24,778 nt of DNA from JAGOSA01 sp039795715 (GCA_039795715.1 JBDKLD010000023.1:1-24778); one strand, 5' to 3'; positions 1-7,310 are shown, counted from the stretch's first letter. Notes: generated by a model not told the origin, from the letters alone. A program made the numbers and translations.

Positions 1-1
1 T

Positions 2-97
2 GGAACAGTAAAAGAAGTGTGGATTGATCAAATTACAGTTAGGTCGGACAAGCTTACGACAGAACAACTGCAGGGCGGTGCTCTGAAGGTTCAGTAG
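2..97 (+). CDS. 3' end of an unidentified protein (partial)
   Basis: An open frame enters from the left edge and ends at a TAG at 95-97, giving 31 C-terminal residues that finish in GGALKVQ. A strong intrinsic terminator follows 18 nt later, which supports this as the true end of a rightward gene. Too little remains to assign a family or function. Confidence 0.6.
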   Translation, partial: GTVKEVWIDQITVRSDKLTTEQLQGGALKVQ

Positions 98-114
98 AAT
101 AATAATTAATATAT

Positions 115-142
115 AGTGCTCCTAACTGGGGGCACTTTTTTT
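115..142 (+). terminator. Intrinsic terminator of the left-edge gene
   Basis: AGTGCTCC (115-122) pairs with GGGGCACT (129-136) with one G-U pair, around a 6-nt loop. A run of seven T (136-142) follows directly. It is oriented to end the partial gene at 2-97. Confidence 0.85.
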
Positions 143-208
143 GTTTTGAATAATTGAAAAGTAATAAAATTGGCAACTAAAAATGTGGACCCAGCCTAAC
201 AAGGTAAT

Positions 209-237
209 AAAAAAAGCCCGCGAATTGATCGCGAGCC
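209..237 (-). terminator. Intrinsic terminator of the 375-aa gene
   Basis: On the minus strand GCTCGCG pairs with CGCGGGC (arms at 230-236 and 216-222, one G-U) and is followed by seven T (complement of 209-215). It begins 8 nt after the stop codon of the gene at 245-1372. Confidence 0.85.
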
Positions 238-244
238 TTAAACC

Positions 245-1372
245 TCATCTTTGTTCTTTGTTTTTCTTGGTCCACTTCTCGACTTTGGCCAAAAGATTTG
301 GAGGTACCTTGTATCCCTCGGACTTTGCCGAGCTGATAAAGCTAAGCGTTTCTCTGTTTATCATTATCCCTTTTTCAAAATCAGTTTGGCTTATATCTAT
401 ACCACGAGCCTTGTATGCCGGGATATCACCGAAAGTGAACTTTCTTTTAACGACATCTTTCTTGATTTTTGAAAAGCACTTTAACTCTCTAATCCCTTTT
501 CGATCAAGCAATTCTCTGTGTGGATGAAAGCCAGGCCTTTTGGTCGAAGAATAAATCCCCCAGGCAAGAAGTTCCTTAAATGGCTTCGGCACCTCTGGAT
601 TATCCAGTAGACGCAAAACAATTTCTGAAACATAGCCATGCTTTGCACTCGCAAGAAAAAACTTAAGGTGCTTTTTTGCGTATGCCTTTTTCTCAATTAA
701 GATATCAATTAAGGTCCTAAACTCTTTCTTTCGCGCAAGATGATGGTAATATTTTTCATACCACTTAGCATCGAGAACTTTTGAAAGGTAGGTTTGACTG
801 AAGTATCCATTGAGCGCAAGCATATCAAATTGTTTTTTTGCATTTGCTAACAAGGTCTCATGTGCCCTCACAGGAAATTTATTCCCCAAAAAACTCCAGC
901 AGTCATGAAGTTCTGATTTAACCTTCTCAAGGTTTTTATCTCGTACCAACTTATTGACGCGATCTTTTACGAATTTCGGCGGAATCTCTCGCTTGAGCCA
1001 TCTCGCAATTGATTGCATGTTGTGGAAACTTGGAAATACCAATGACTCATTAAAAACAATATCCTTTTGATGCTCATTCATGATAGCAAGATTACTTTCA
1101 TCGAGACCTGAATATATAATGTGCTCTTTACACCAGGCTTTGAGGACATCGTCTGATATCCATGAAAAGTCATTAAGGTAAGTCGCTATTTTCATCGCCT
1201 TAGCATTCTGGCGAAGCAAATTTAATTCAATACCCTTTGCTTTAAGTGATACAGCTTCTGACTTGAGAAGTTTTCTGTCGAGAGTTCTCAAAATCTGGCT
1301 AATTGAGTCGGTATCGCCATCTTCAATTTTCTCATTGAGAAGATCGAGTAAGTACTTTTTTGTCGTTTTCAT
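245..1372 (-). CDS. Hypothetical alpha-helical 375-aa protein
   Basis: I do not recognise this protein. The 375 residues are rich in Lys, Leu and Glu, look almost wholly alpha-helical, and have no signal peptide or membrane segment, so a soluble cytoplasmic protein is expected. Short helical units resemble a solenoid or HEAT/TPR-like fold, but no repeat consensus could be written, so that is only an impression. The Trp/Lys-rich C-terminus ends in a basic tail (KWTKKNKEQR). The ATG at 1372 is supported by a good promoter (-35 TTGACA, -10 TAATAT) about 35 nt upstream, and a terminator follows the stop. There is no Shine-Dalgarno sequence. It diverges from the radical SAM gene and shares a regulatory region with it, so joint regulation is possible. 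Function unknown. Confidence 0.8.
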   Translation of the reverse strand: MKTTKKYLLDLLNEKIEDGDTDSISQILRTLDRKLLKSEAVSLKAKGIELNLLRQNAKAMKIATYLNDFSWISDDVLKAWCKEHIIYSGLDESNLAIMNEHQKDIVFNESLVFPSFHNMQSIARWLKREIPPKFVKDRVNKLVRDKNLEKVKSELHDCWSFLGNKFPVRAHETLLANAKKQFDMLALNGYFSQTYLSKVLDAKWYEKYYHHLARKKEFRTLIDILIEKKAYAKKHLKFFLASAKHGYVSEIVLRLLDNPEVPKPFKELLAWGIYSSTKRPGFHPHRELLDRKGIRELKCFSKIKKDVVKRKFTFGDIPAYKARGIDISQTDFEKGIMINRETLSFISSAKSEGYKVPPNLLAKVEKWTKKNKEQR

Positions 1373-1403
1373 TATGTAGTTTTTAGTGAACGTTTATGGT
1401 GAT

Positions 1404-1431
1404 ATATTACCAGATAATCTTGACTTGTCAA
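1404..1431 (-). promoter_or_regulatory. Promoter of the 375-aa gene
   Basis: On the minus strand a perfect -35 TTGACA (complement of 1426-1431), a 16-bp spacer, and -10 TAATAT (complement of 1404-1409) preceded by TGG, an extended -10. The predicted start is about 25 nt before the ATG. The -35 box abuts the -35 box of the divergent promoter at 1420-1425. Confidence 0.75.
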
Positions 1432-1448
1432 GGTATTTTTGCTAAATT
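1420..1448 (+). promoter_or_regulatory. Promoter of the radical SAM gene
   Basis: -35 TTGACT (1420-1425), a 17-bp spacer, and -10 TAAATT (1443-1448) preceded by TGC. The predicted start is near 1455, leaving a leader of about 28 nt before the ATG at 1483. Confidence 0.7.
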
Positions 1449-1482
1449 AAAGAAAAATTTGAAAACCAAAAACCACTGATAA

Positions 1483-3303
1483 ATGAAGAAAATTCTAGCT
1501 ATTTTATTGGTACTTGGATGTACCCTTCCCGGTTTTAGCTATAGCTATTATTGGGTCCCTGAATGCGGAGGATCTACGGAGTATTTAACCTTCCACCCGG
1601 ACGGCAAATACTTTACCTATGAAAAACTGATGCCGACCGATAATATTGGTCGCATACCTGTGCCAGCCAAAAAGAGAGTTGAAATTAAATTTCATTGGCT
1701 GAAACCTGGCAAAATAAGCCAGTGCATACTGCTTCCGCTTCTGCCTTCTACCTTGCGCAGACAACGCTTTGTTCTTATCAATGTCGAAGAAACAATTCTC
1801 GATAAGACCAAGGAAAGCGATCGTCAGTATAGAGCATGGCCGCATCTCGGCATACTTTTTGTCGGCACGGTCGCACACGAAGAGGGCTGGGATGTAGTAC
1901 TCTACGATGAACTGGTTCAAGGTCAGATAGATCTTGAAAAATTGATTCAGCCTGGCGATATAGTCGGCTTGAGTCTCGTGGTTACTGGTATCGAAAGAGG
2001 CACTGGTCTCGCCAAAAAAGCCAAAGAGTTGGGGGCACGATACGTAATTGCAGGAAATGATTCCTCAATTTTTCGGGTAAACCAACTTTTGGCGCTTGAA
2101 GGCAAGCCGATTGATGCGGTGTTCACGACAAATAGTCTTGATGCTGTTCGATCATTCTTTCAGCAGATTAATACTGTTCCCATTGAGTTGCTTGCTATCC
2201 CTGGCGTTGAAACACGTACTGGATTACAGCAACGATCCAATGAACATGACTGGCTGGTTAAAGAAATGGCAGAACGTAATGAATTACGTAAACAAGGACG
2301 GTTTAATCCTTACGACGTGTTTATTGTGCCGAAGCTCGATCTCTATCCGCAGTCGTATTGGGAAGAGGTTTGGGGCAATTACCGTTCGCAATTCGGACAT
2401 AAACATTCGAATCCAGAGACGGTAAAAAATGCCCTGGCACTTTTCGCCCAAGGTTGTACACGCACTCAAGGCGTCGACGCATGCACCTACTGCACAATCC
2501 ACGGAGTTGGTGACGTTCGTCTTCCTTCCCGTGATTATGTTGTCAAAACGGCTCAGACATATCAAGAAGCCGGAATTGATATGGTGTTTAATGTTACCGA
2601 CTCATCTTTTGAGATGACGAAGGTCGTTCAAACTTTGATTGAGGAACGTATTAACTTCGGCTCAATGGTGATCTACGGACGCGCGCAGGGCATCGCGAAA
2701 ATGCCCGGCCAAATTGATAAATGGCTTTCGGTCGTCAAAGATCGGTTGCTCATTAATGTCGGCATGGATTCTGGAGATGATAAATCCCTTAAAAAAGGAA
2801 TTATTAAATCTTCGGTCTCGCAAGGCTCACGGGTGAATGAAAATCATGTAGCTATCGAGAACATAAAGAAAAGCGGAGCGCACCTCCACTATTCATTAAT
2901 CTTCGGATCACCCGGCGAAACTAAAGAGTCATGCGACAAAAGCGTCGAGTTCCTTGAATGGAGCATTCAAACGCTTGGACCGCAAATGGATCTCTGCGAA
3001 ACTGATATCTACTGGCTGAACTTCGGTTCTCCGGCAGGTAAAGTTTTCCATGATTATCCATATGCAATGTATCTTGCGAGTCTGGCCGGTAAAACGATTA
3101 CACTCGAACAATGGCAAAAGCATTTTGCTTCATTTGCCAATCGTTTATTTGTTCCGCTTGAAGTTGAAGAAGCTTGGTATCATTTCTTTACAAATATTGA
3201 TCTTGATACAGCACAGGCCTACAACATTAAATGTGCCCAGATTATGGAGAAACATAGTGGTAGTATTCGTGGGAGAGCGTTTAAACCCACATTGAATACT
3301 TAG
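1483..3303 (+). CDS. B12-binding-domain radical SAM protein, atypical N-terminus
   Basis: The 606 residues show two recognisable parts. Residues about 95-225 resemble the cobalamin-binding Rossmann domain of B12 radical SAM enzymes: a beta strand RFVLINVEE, then WPHLGILFVG and GWDVVLYDE, without a DxHxxG motif. Residues about 318-560 form a radical SAM core. Its cluster motif is C325, C334, C337 (CX8CX2C, not the usual CX3CX2C), followed by TIHGVGD and a later SLIFGSPGET strand-loop. Family knowledge predicts a [4Fe-4S] cluster, SAM cleavage and possibly cobalamin; the substrate is unknown. Residues 1-20 look like a signal peptide (MKKILAILLVLGC), odd for an oxygen-sensitive cytoplasmic enzyme. 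The ATG at 1483 fits the promoter, but an internal start (ATG 1630 or TTG 1753) would remove this segment. A terminator follows. No obvious pathway partner is adjacent. Confidence 0.85.
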   Translation: MKKILAILLVLGCTLPGFSYSYYWVPECGGSTEYLTFHPDGKYFTYEKLMPTDNIGRIPVPAKKRVEIKFHWLKPGKISQCILLPLLPSTLRRQRFVLINVEETILDKTKESDRQYRAWPHLGILFVGTVAHEEGWDVVLYDELVQGQIDLEKLIQPGDIVGLSLVVTGIERGTGLAKKAKELGARYVIAGNDSSIFRVNQLLALEGKPIDAVFTTNSLDAVRSFFQQINTVPIELLAIPGVETRTGLQQRSNEHDWLVKEMAERNELRKQGRFNPYDVFIVPKLDLYPQSYWEEVWGNYRSQFGHKHSNPETVKNALALFAQGCTRTQGVDACTYCTIHGVGDVRLPSRDYVVKTAQTYQEAGIDMVFNVTDSSFEMTKVVQTLIEERINFGSMVIYGRAQGIAKMPGQIDKWLSVVKDRLLINVGMDSGDDKSLKKGIIKSSVSQGSRVNENHVAIENIKKSGAHLHYSLIFGSPGETKESCDKSVEFLEWSIQTLGPQMDLCETDIYWLNFGSPAGKVFHDYPYAMYLASLAGKTITLEQWQKHFASFANRLFVPLEVEEAWYHFFTNIDLDTAQAYNIKCAQIMEKHSGSIRGRAFKPTLNT

Positions 3304-3311
3304 TTATTACA

Positions 3312-3340
3312 GCCCCTTGCATAAGCAGGGGGCTTTTTTT
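3312..3340 (+). terminator. Intrinsic terminator of the radical SAM gene
   Basis: GCCCCTTGC (3312-3320) pairs with GCAGGGGGC (3325-3333) with one G-U, around an ATAA loop, followed by seven T (3334-3340). It has no T tract on the minus strand, so it does not obviously end the convergent gene at 3348-5783. Confidence 0.9.
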
Positions 3341-3347
3341 ATTGCAA

Positions 3348-5783
3348 TTAATAATGGTAACCAATTTTACGTGCTTCGTACCAAATAACATCTATCTCAA
3401 GAGGTTCCAATTCCTGTTTTAAAAATTTAATACCCTCTTCAATAACTTTAGTTTTTTTACCATCAAATGAAGAGAAAAGAAGTATGTTAGGTTTAATTTG
3501 TTGTGCAATTTTAAGTGAATCTTTGAAGTGAATTTCTTTAAATAATGATGAGCTCTGTTTAATCTCGCCCACAATAAATTGACCATCCTGGATACAAAGG
3601 ATATCAAGATCTCCGAGCTGTTTATACTTTTTCCTAAATTTTTTATATAAATCTAAGCTAGGACTATAAATAAATGACGATCTCGCTTCATCTTGTAATT
3701 CTCCTAGAGTCATGAGCACTGGAACTAAGCCATGGTAACGAACACCACTTTCAATTAAACTATTTAGCTTGTATAACCAAGGAATTTCTGGTTTTAGATC
3801 AAAAATATTTCCACAACCTGTACATTCTGTTTTTTGCTTTATATCATCAACATGTAGCCAGTTCGCATAGCCACATGAGGGGCAATGTGGCTTAATGCCC
3901 ATGAGTAAAACATTTCCCTCAACAAGATCTTTTATTTCTCTATAAACTTCATCTTTGTACTCAAGCTCTTTCTTTTTGCCCAATACGGGACTGTCGCCTT
4001 GGGCTTTAAGAAATTCTTGAACGAGCTTAATTTTCTCCTTTACGAAAAAATCAAAGTTTGCCTCTTTGCCTGCTTTGCCATATTCCTTTGACGTTCTTAG
4101 AATAAACTCCGCAAGCCAATCTATTTCACTTTCCCTTTCTTCTTTACCCTTAGGTAGAACGTTTAGAGTCTTTTTTAATTTATTAAAAATAGCGCCCTTC
4201 TTAGCGTCATCAGATAATGGGTCACTAAGAGAAAGATTTTCAAACATCCTTTTCCAGAATGGATCTCTAAAATTATAATAAGCTTGGCCTAATTCACCAA
4301 ACAAACCAATAATTCCCTGTAGGTACCTACCCTTATCTGATCTTTGGGTATGGAAATAAGTTTTCCTATCTATTACAGTTGATCTTGGATCACTATTATA
4401 AACAGGCATATTTTGTCCGGAGATAAGAGATGCGAGAATATCTTTGTCCTCAGGAATTTTGATTTCTAACTTTGACTCATCGGGCCGGAAAGAAGATTTT
4501 GCTTCCATGACAACACTTGGGATACCATTTTTTTGAATTCTAGCTTTTGTATGCTGAAAAAACATTCTTGATAAATGATTACGATTTGGTAATCGCCACC
4601 AGTGTCGTAAGTTAGTGTAAGCATACTTTTCTGGCCTATACTGAATATAGACATCTAGCATCCAATGTCCGCCTTGAACTCCACTTGGTAGAGCCGGTTC
4701 TTCAATTATGACAGTTTCTTCATTGCCGTAAGCTTGGTGCAAACTCATACCTTGCTTAAGGCTAAAATAGTCCTTATTTTCTCCGTAATTTGGAAATAAT
4801 TCTTTGGGTTTAAAGACTGAAACTTTTTTACCGCACCATGCTTTTTCTCCAAGTTTCTCAGCTATTTTTTTCAGCCTCTCTTCTTTTAGTGAAAAGCTGA
4901 CAAATTGTAGGAATTTTGTACCGTTGTTATCGCCTGTTCTTGCGGCCCGTTGCTGAAAAAATTGTTGTAAACCCTCTTTTAATCTTTCGTCCTCAGCAAC
5001 TTCAGTTGGAAGCCACATTTGGCAAATTTCTGGACGAAGCCATTGTGGAATCATTATAGATTTATTCCAGTAGTGGAGTAAGTCGTACGGTGAATCGCCA
5101 ACTATGACAGTAAAATTTTGATTATCGGGGTTATATGCTACGTCTCTTATTTCGTTTGAAATGGCCGAAAGCTGTACAGGAAACACAAATCTTTTATTTA
5201 TATGGCCCAGTTCAATCAAAGCATCATTTACGCTCTCTGCTGTGTCTAAGACGAATAATTTCTTCTCCTCAATTTTTTCTCCAATATGGTCTAAATCATA
5301 GTGTTCATAAGTGCCAAAATTGAAGTGGATAAATTGATTTAAAGAGGCGGTAGCTAAATCCTTTGTATTAAAAAGTACAAGCGGCTTTTCTTTGTGCATG
5401 TAATATGCAGTCGCTTTACTAATTAAATCTGGTGTCGGCCAACTCAGCATTGGAAGTTGATCTGGAAAACCAATATGCTGTTTTGCATCTCCTGCACAAA
5501 CAACATAGGGTGAAAGCCTGTTTTCAATTTTTTGCATCAGGTTTTTGCCAGGCTTAAATAGAATATTAACAACGTCAGGATCAAAATCCTTAATAAATTC
5601 CCAGGCCTCTTTTGACAAGTCTTTACCATTTGAAAAAACTATAGGACAAAACCGTCCTCCATAGTGTCCAACACAAGTATCAAAGATATTTTTAAAGACT
5701 TCCTGGGTAAAATCTTTAACATTAACGATGAAGACGGCCCTTATTTGGCGTTTATTGAAATATATAGGATAAGGTGATTCCAT
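3348..5783 (-). CDS. 811-aa zinc-ribbon / PD-(D/E)XK nuclease-like protein, possible defence effector
   Basis: The C-terminal quarter is readable. C634, C637, C654 and C657 form a zinc ribbon (HCPSCG and CTGCGN). About 65 residues later, GDLDILC (D725, D727) followed by FIVGEIKQ (E740, K742) matches the D...ExK pattern of PD-(D/E)XK nucleases, so I infer a metal-dependent nuclease. The first 630 residues are unrecognised. They start with alpha/beta-looking segments (YGGRFCPIVF, DFDPDVVNIL) and include an aromatic, His/Arg-rich central region around 375-410. There is no signal peptide or membrane helix. Size and architecture (large unknown sensor-like part plus C-terminal nuclease) resemble single-protein antiphage effectors, but this is inference. 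It is the last gene of the leftward cluster, 40 nt after the FtsK-gamma-like gene, and also has its own TATAAT 8 nt before the ATG. It is AT-rich and may be transferred. Confidence 0.75.
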   Translation of the reverse strand: MESPYPIYFNKRQIRAVFIVNVKDFTQEVFKNIFDTCVGHYGGRFCPIVFSNGKDLSKEAWEFIKDFDPDVVNILFKPGKNLMQKIENRLSPYVVCAGDAKQHIGFPDQLPMLSWPTPDLISKATAYYMHKEKPLVLFNTKDLATASLNQFIHFNFGTYEHYDLDHIGEKIEEKKLFVLDTAESVNDALIELGHINKRFVFPVQLSAISNEIRDVAYNPDNQNFTVIVGDSPYDLLHYWNKSIMIPQWLRPEICQMWLPTEVAEDERLKEGLQQFFQQRAARTGDNNGTKFLQFVSFSLKEERLKKIAEKLGEKAWCGKKVSVFKPKELFPNYGENKDYFSLKQGMSLHQAYGNEETVIIEEPALPSGVQGGHWMLDVYIQYRPEKYAYTNLRHWWRLPNRNHLSRMFFQHTKARIQKNGIPSVVMEAKSSFRPDESKLEIKIPEDKDILASLISGQNMPVYNSDPRSTVIDRKTYFHTQRSDKGRYLQGIIGLFGELGQAYYNFRDPFWKRMFENLSLSDPLSDDAKKGAIFNKLKKTLNVLPKGKEERESEIDWLAEFILRTSKEYGKAGKEANFDFFVKEKIKLVQEFLKAQGDSPVLGKKKELEYKDEVYREIKDLVEGNVLLMGIKPHCPSCGYANWLHVDDIKQKTECTGCGNIFDLKPEIPWLYKLNSLIESGVRYHGLVPVLMTLGELQDEARSSFIYSPSLDLYKKFRKKYKQLGDLDILCIQDGQFIVGEIKQSSSLFKEIHFKDSLKIAQQIKPNILLFSSFDGKKTKVIEEGIKFLKQELEPLEIDVIWYEARKIGYHY

Positions 5784-5791
5784 TAGAAGGC

Positions 5792-5797
5792 ATTATA
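5792..5797 (-). promoter_or_regulatory. Consensus -10 box before the 811-aa gene
   Basis: A perfect TATAAT on the minus strand ends 8 nt before the ATG at 5783, predicting transcription start at or next to the start codon (leaderless). No good -35 is visible at 16-18 bp. It allows the nuclease-like gene to be expressed separately from the genes upstream. Confidence 0.5.
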
Positions 5798-5823
5798 GCT
5801 TTTTTGAGCCTTTTCACTATAAA

Positions 5824-6195
5824 TCACTCATTAACTGGTTTAATCAGTACTTTTCTCGGTTTTATTCCCTTACCCGGACCAATAACCCCCTTTTCTTCTA
5901 GGGTGTCCATAAGTCGCGCGGCGCGGGCGTATCCAAGCCCCAAGGCCCTCTGTAAGTAGGATGTAGAAGCCTTCCCAATCTCCACTACAGCATCATAGGC
6001 TTCTTCGTATAGTTCGTCCTCGGTTCTATCATCTGGCAGTCCTTTTAGGGTATTGGCGATCTGATCCTTGGCTTCTTTCACCTCAAGCATGATGTCTGTG
6101 TAGTGGGCATTGTGACGCTCTGAAAGAGCCTTTATCTGACCGGATAATTCCTCTACCTGGATTTTTAGTGTCTCGAGTGATACTTTGTCTTTCAT
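5824..6195 (-). CDS. Stand-alone FtsK gamma-domain-like DNA-binding protein
   Basis: The 123-aa protein has an N-terminal coiled-coil-like half (residues about 5-55) and a C-terminal half (about 60-120) closely matching the FtsK/SpoIIIE gamma winged helix. Signature segments are DELYEEAYDAVVEIGKAST, YLQRALGLGYARAARLMD and KGVIGPGKG. In full-length FtsK this domain recognises KOPS/SRS sequences and contacts XerD, but here the membrane part and the motor ATPase are absent. The protein is therefore probably a sequence-specific DNA-binding or dimeric regulatory factor rather than a translocase. It looks more GC-rich than the small genes on either side. It lies 22 nt after the 127-aa membrane protein gene and 40 nt before the 811-aa gene, on the same strand. 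The start at 6195 has no Shine-Dalgarno sequence. Confidence 0.85.
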   Translation of the reverse strand: MKDKVSLETLKIQVEELSGQIKALSERHNAHYTDIMLEVKEAKDQIANTLKGLPDDRTEDELYEEAYDAVVEIGKASTSYLQRALGLGYARAARLMDTLEEKGVIGPGKGIKPRKVLIKPVNE

Positions 6196-6217
6196 ATTAA
6201 ACTCTATTATCTAATAA

Positions 6218-6601
6218 TTAGAATACAGCATATCTAATGAGATTAATAATAAAAAGAATGCATATTAAAATTTGAATAACTGCTAGCCAGCCAGGGAAGT
6301 TTTTAGGGATAAAGGCTAGTACCACTGGCTTGCTATCTAAATGATTTTTTGAAAGAGATCGAAGACTAAAATATATTGAACATAAGAGGAAAAACAGAGA
6401 TCCTATTGTCGCTATTCTCGCCACATGATAAAAAAGTTGATATACCCCCAAATCAAAAAGTTTCTGTTTCATTTCTACAGATGATAAAGAAATAAGCTTT
6501 TGAGTTCCAACGAATGGGTTCCAGAAAAACCAAATAATCGCTACTGCAAAGAAAATTGTCGAGTAAAGTAGTTCTCTATTCCATTTGTTATTTTTATTCA
6601 T
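6218..6601 (-). CDS. Small membrane protein, about three transmembrane helices
   Basis: The 127-aa product is unrecognised. Hydrophobic helices are visible at residues about 12-27 (YSTIFFAVAIIWFFW), 60-80 (ARIATIGSLFFLLCSIYFSL) and 103-124 (GWLAVIQILICILFIINLI). The loops are short and basic, so it is an integral membrane protein with no enzymatic motif. It follows the 76-aa gene by 12 nt and precedes the FtsK-gamma-like gene by 22 nt, consistent with co-transcription. Function unknown. Small membrane proteins in mobile elements can act in exclusion or as membrane-damaging effectors, but nothing in the sequence decides this. Confidence 0.65.
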   Translation of the reverse strand: MNKNNKWNRELLYSTIFFAVAIIWFFWNPFVGTQKLISLSSVEMKQKLFDLGVYQLFYHVARIATIGSLFFLLCSIYFSLRSLSKNHLDSKPVVLAFIPKNFPGWLAVIQILICILFIINLIRYAVF

Positions 6602-6613
6602 AAGTTCATAAAT

Positions 6614-6844
6614 TTATCTATTTAAACCATTTTGTCTTAGACATTTTCCAAATAAGTACAGCGCAGTTTCTCTGTCTGTCTCTCCTCTATTTTTCCCTTC
6701 GTCAATTGACCAAGATTGACATTTTTTAATTATTTGAGATGGTCTCCAGTCATAACGGTAAAACGCACTCCCCATAAAAATAATCATAAAAATAATAAAT
6801 TTCCAACTATTTAACCTTATTAATGATTCTTTTTTCTCTTGCAT
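6614..6844 (-). CDS. Small single-pass membrane protein, related to its upstream neighbour
   Basis: The 76-aa product has a short charged N-terminus, one transmembrane helix (residues about 14-29, KFIIFMIIFMGSAFY), and a polar tail with two Cys (C42 and C68) and several charged residues. The start KESLIRLN plus the following helix resembles KEALVKLN plus helix in the next gene upstream (6851-7123), suggesting divergent paralogues. It begins only 6 nt after that gene's stop, so the two are probably co-translated from one mRNA. No Shine-Dalgarno sequence or known domain is visible. Confidence 0.55.
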   Translation of the reverse strand: MQEKKESLIRLNSWKFIIFMIIFMGSAFYRYDWRPSQIIKKCQSWSIDEGKNRGETDRETALYLFGKCLRQNGLNR

Positions 6845-6850
6845 ATATTA

Positions 6851-7123
6851 TTAATCGGAAAACTTTAGCGGCCAAATCGAGTTAAGTATCAACCTGGGCC
6901 ATGCAACACAGTATGTCTCATCCCCTGTTTCTGCTTGTATTGTGGATAAATATTGAGGACAATCGCTATAACTACTTTTAACAGGATTAATAAATGGGGC
7001 AAAAAGTGATTTTCCAAATGAAAACAGAAGGGGGAATATTACAATAATTGTAACTAAGATCATTACAATAATAAACGTTCCATTATGATTTAATTTTACT
7101 AATGCCTCTTTAAATTTTTTCAT
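6851..7123 (-). CDS. Small single-pass membrane protein, first gene after the structured RNA
   Basis: The 90-aa product has a basic N-terminus (MKKFKEALVKLN), a long hydrophobic helix at residues about 17-40 (FIIVMILVTIIVIFPLLF), and a soluble tail with two Cys (C54 and C72) that could form a disulfide outside the membrane. The N-terminal start plus helix resembles the 76-aa protein downstream. The ATG is only 14 nt from the end of the predicted five-way-junction RNA, so that RNA may be its 5' leader. No known family is recognised. Confidence 0.55.
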   Translation of the reverse strand: MKKFKEALVKLNHNGTFIIVMILVTIIVIFPLLFSFGKSLFAPFINPVKSSYSDCPQYLSTIQAETGDETYCVAWPRLILNSIWPLKFSD

Positions 7124-7137
7124 TAAATAAACATTAA

Positions 7138-7294
7138 ACGCAAAAAGCTCTTAGCCAGATTGATGGTTTTTAAGCCACCCATATCCGTTTCCAGATATGA
7201 CACAGTACGTGTAAACTCTGACTAAGAGTTCTTCATTACGTACTGTGTTTTTGACCATGCCTCTATTTCTAGAGGTTTAGGCTACTTTTGGCGT
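7138..7294 (-). ncRNA. Predicted structured RNA, five-way junction with two GAAA-capped hairpins
   Basis: Read on the minus strand, this 157-nt segment folds into five helices. P1 closes it: ACGC/GCGT (7291-7294 with 7138-7141), AAAAG/CTTTT, and TAGCC/GGCTA (7280-7284 with 7152-7156), with an AGAG bulge. Hairpin A is CCTCTA-GAAA-TAGAGG (7260-7275). Hairpin B is CACAGTACGT/ACGTACTGTG (7238-7247 with 7201-7210), with an inner AACTCT/AGAGTT stem. Hairpin C has 8-bp arms around a GAAA loop (7180-7199). Hairpin D is GGTGG/CCATC (7162-7179). GAAA loops occur only when the minus strand is read, which points to RNA rather than a DNA palindrome. It does not match any RNA class I know (not tmRNA, RNase P, 6S or SRP). 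It may be a free RNA or the 5' leader of the small-membrane-protein cluster. Confidence 0.65.
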
Positions 7295-7310
7295 ATTAAG
7301 TTGTAAGTAA

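Noticed and set aside
184..191. TGTGGACC as left attachment site matching 11587-11594
   Set aside because: An 8-bp match over 11 kb is expected by chance at appreciable frequency and flanking sequence does not extend it.
183..527. Rightward open frame of 114 codons
   Set aside because: Lies antisense to the end of the well-supported 375-aa gene and runs through its terminator; no promoter.
7138..7294. Integron attC site or transposon-end interpretation of the five-helix structure
   Set aside because: No attC core motifs, no transposase or integron integrase nearby, and GAAA tetraloops favour an RNA.
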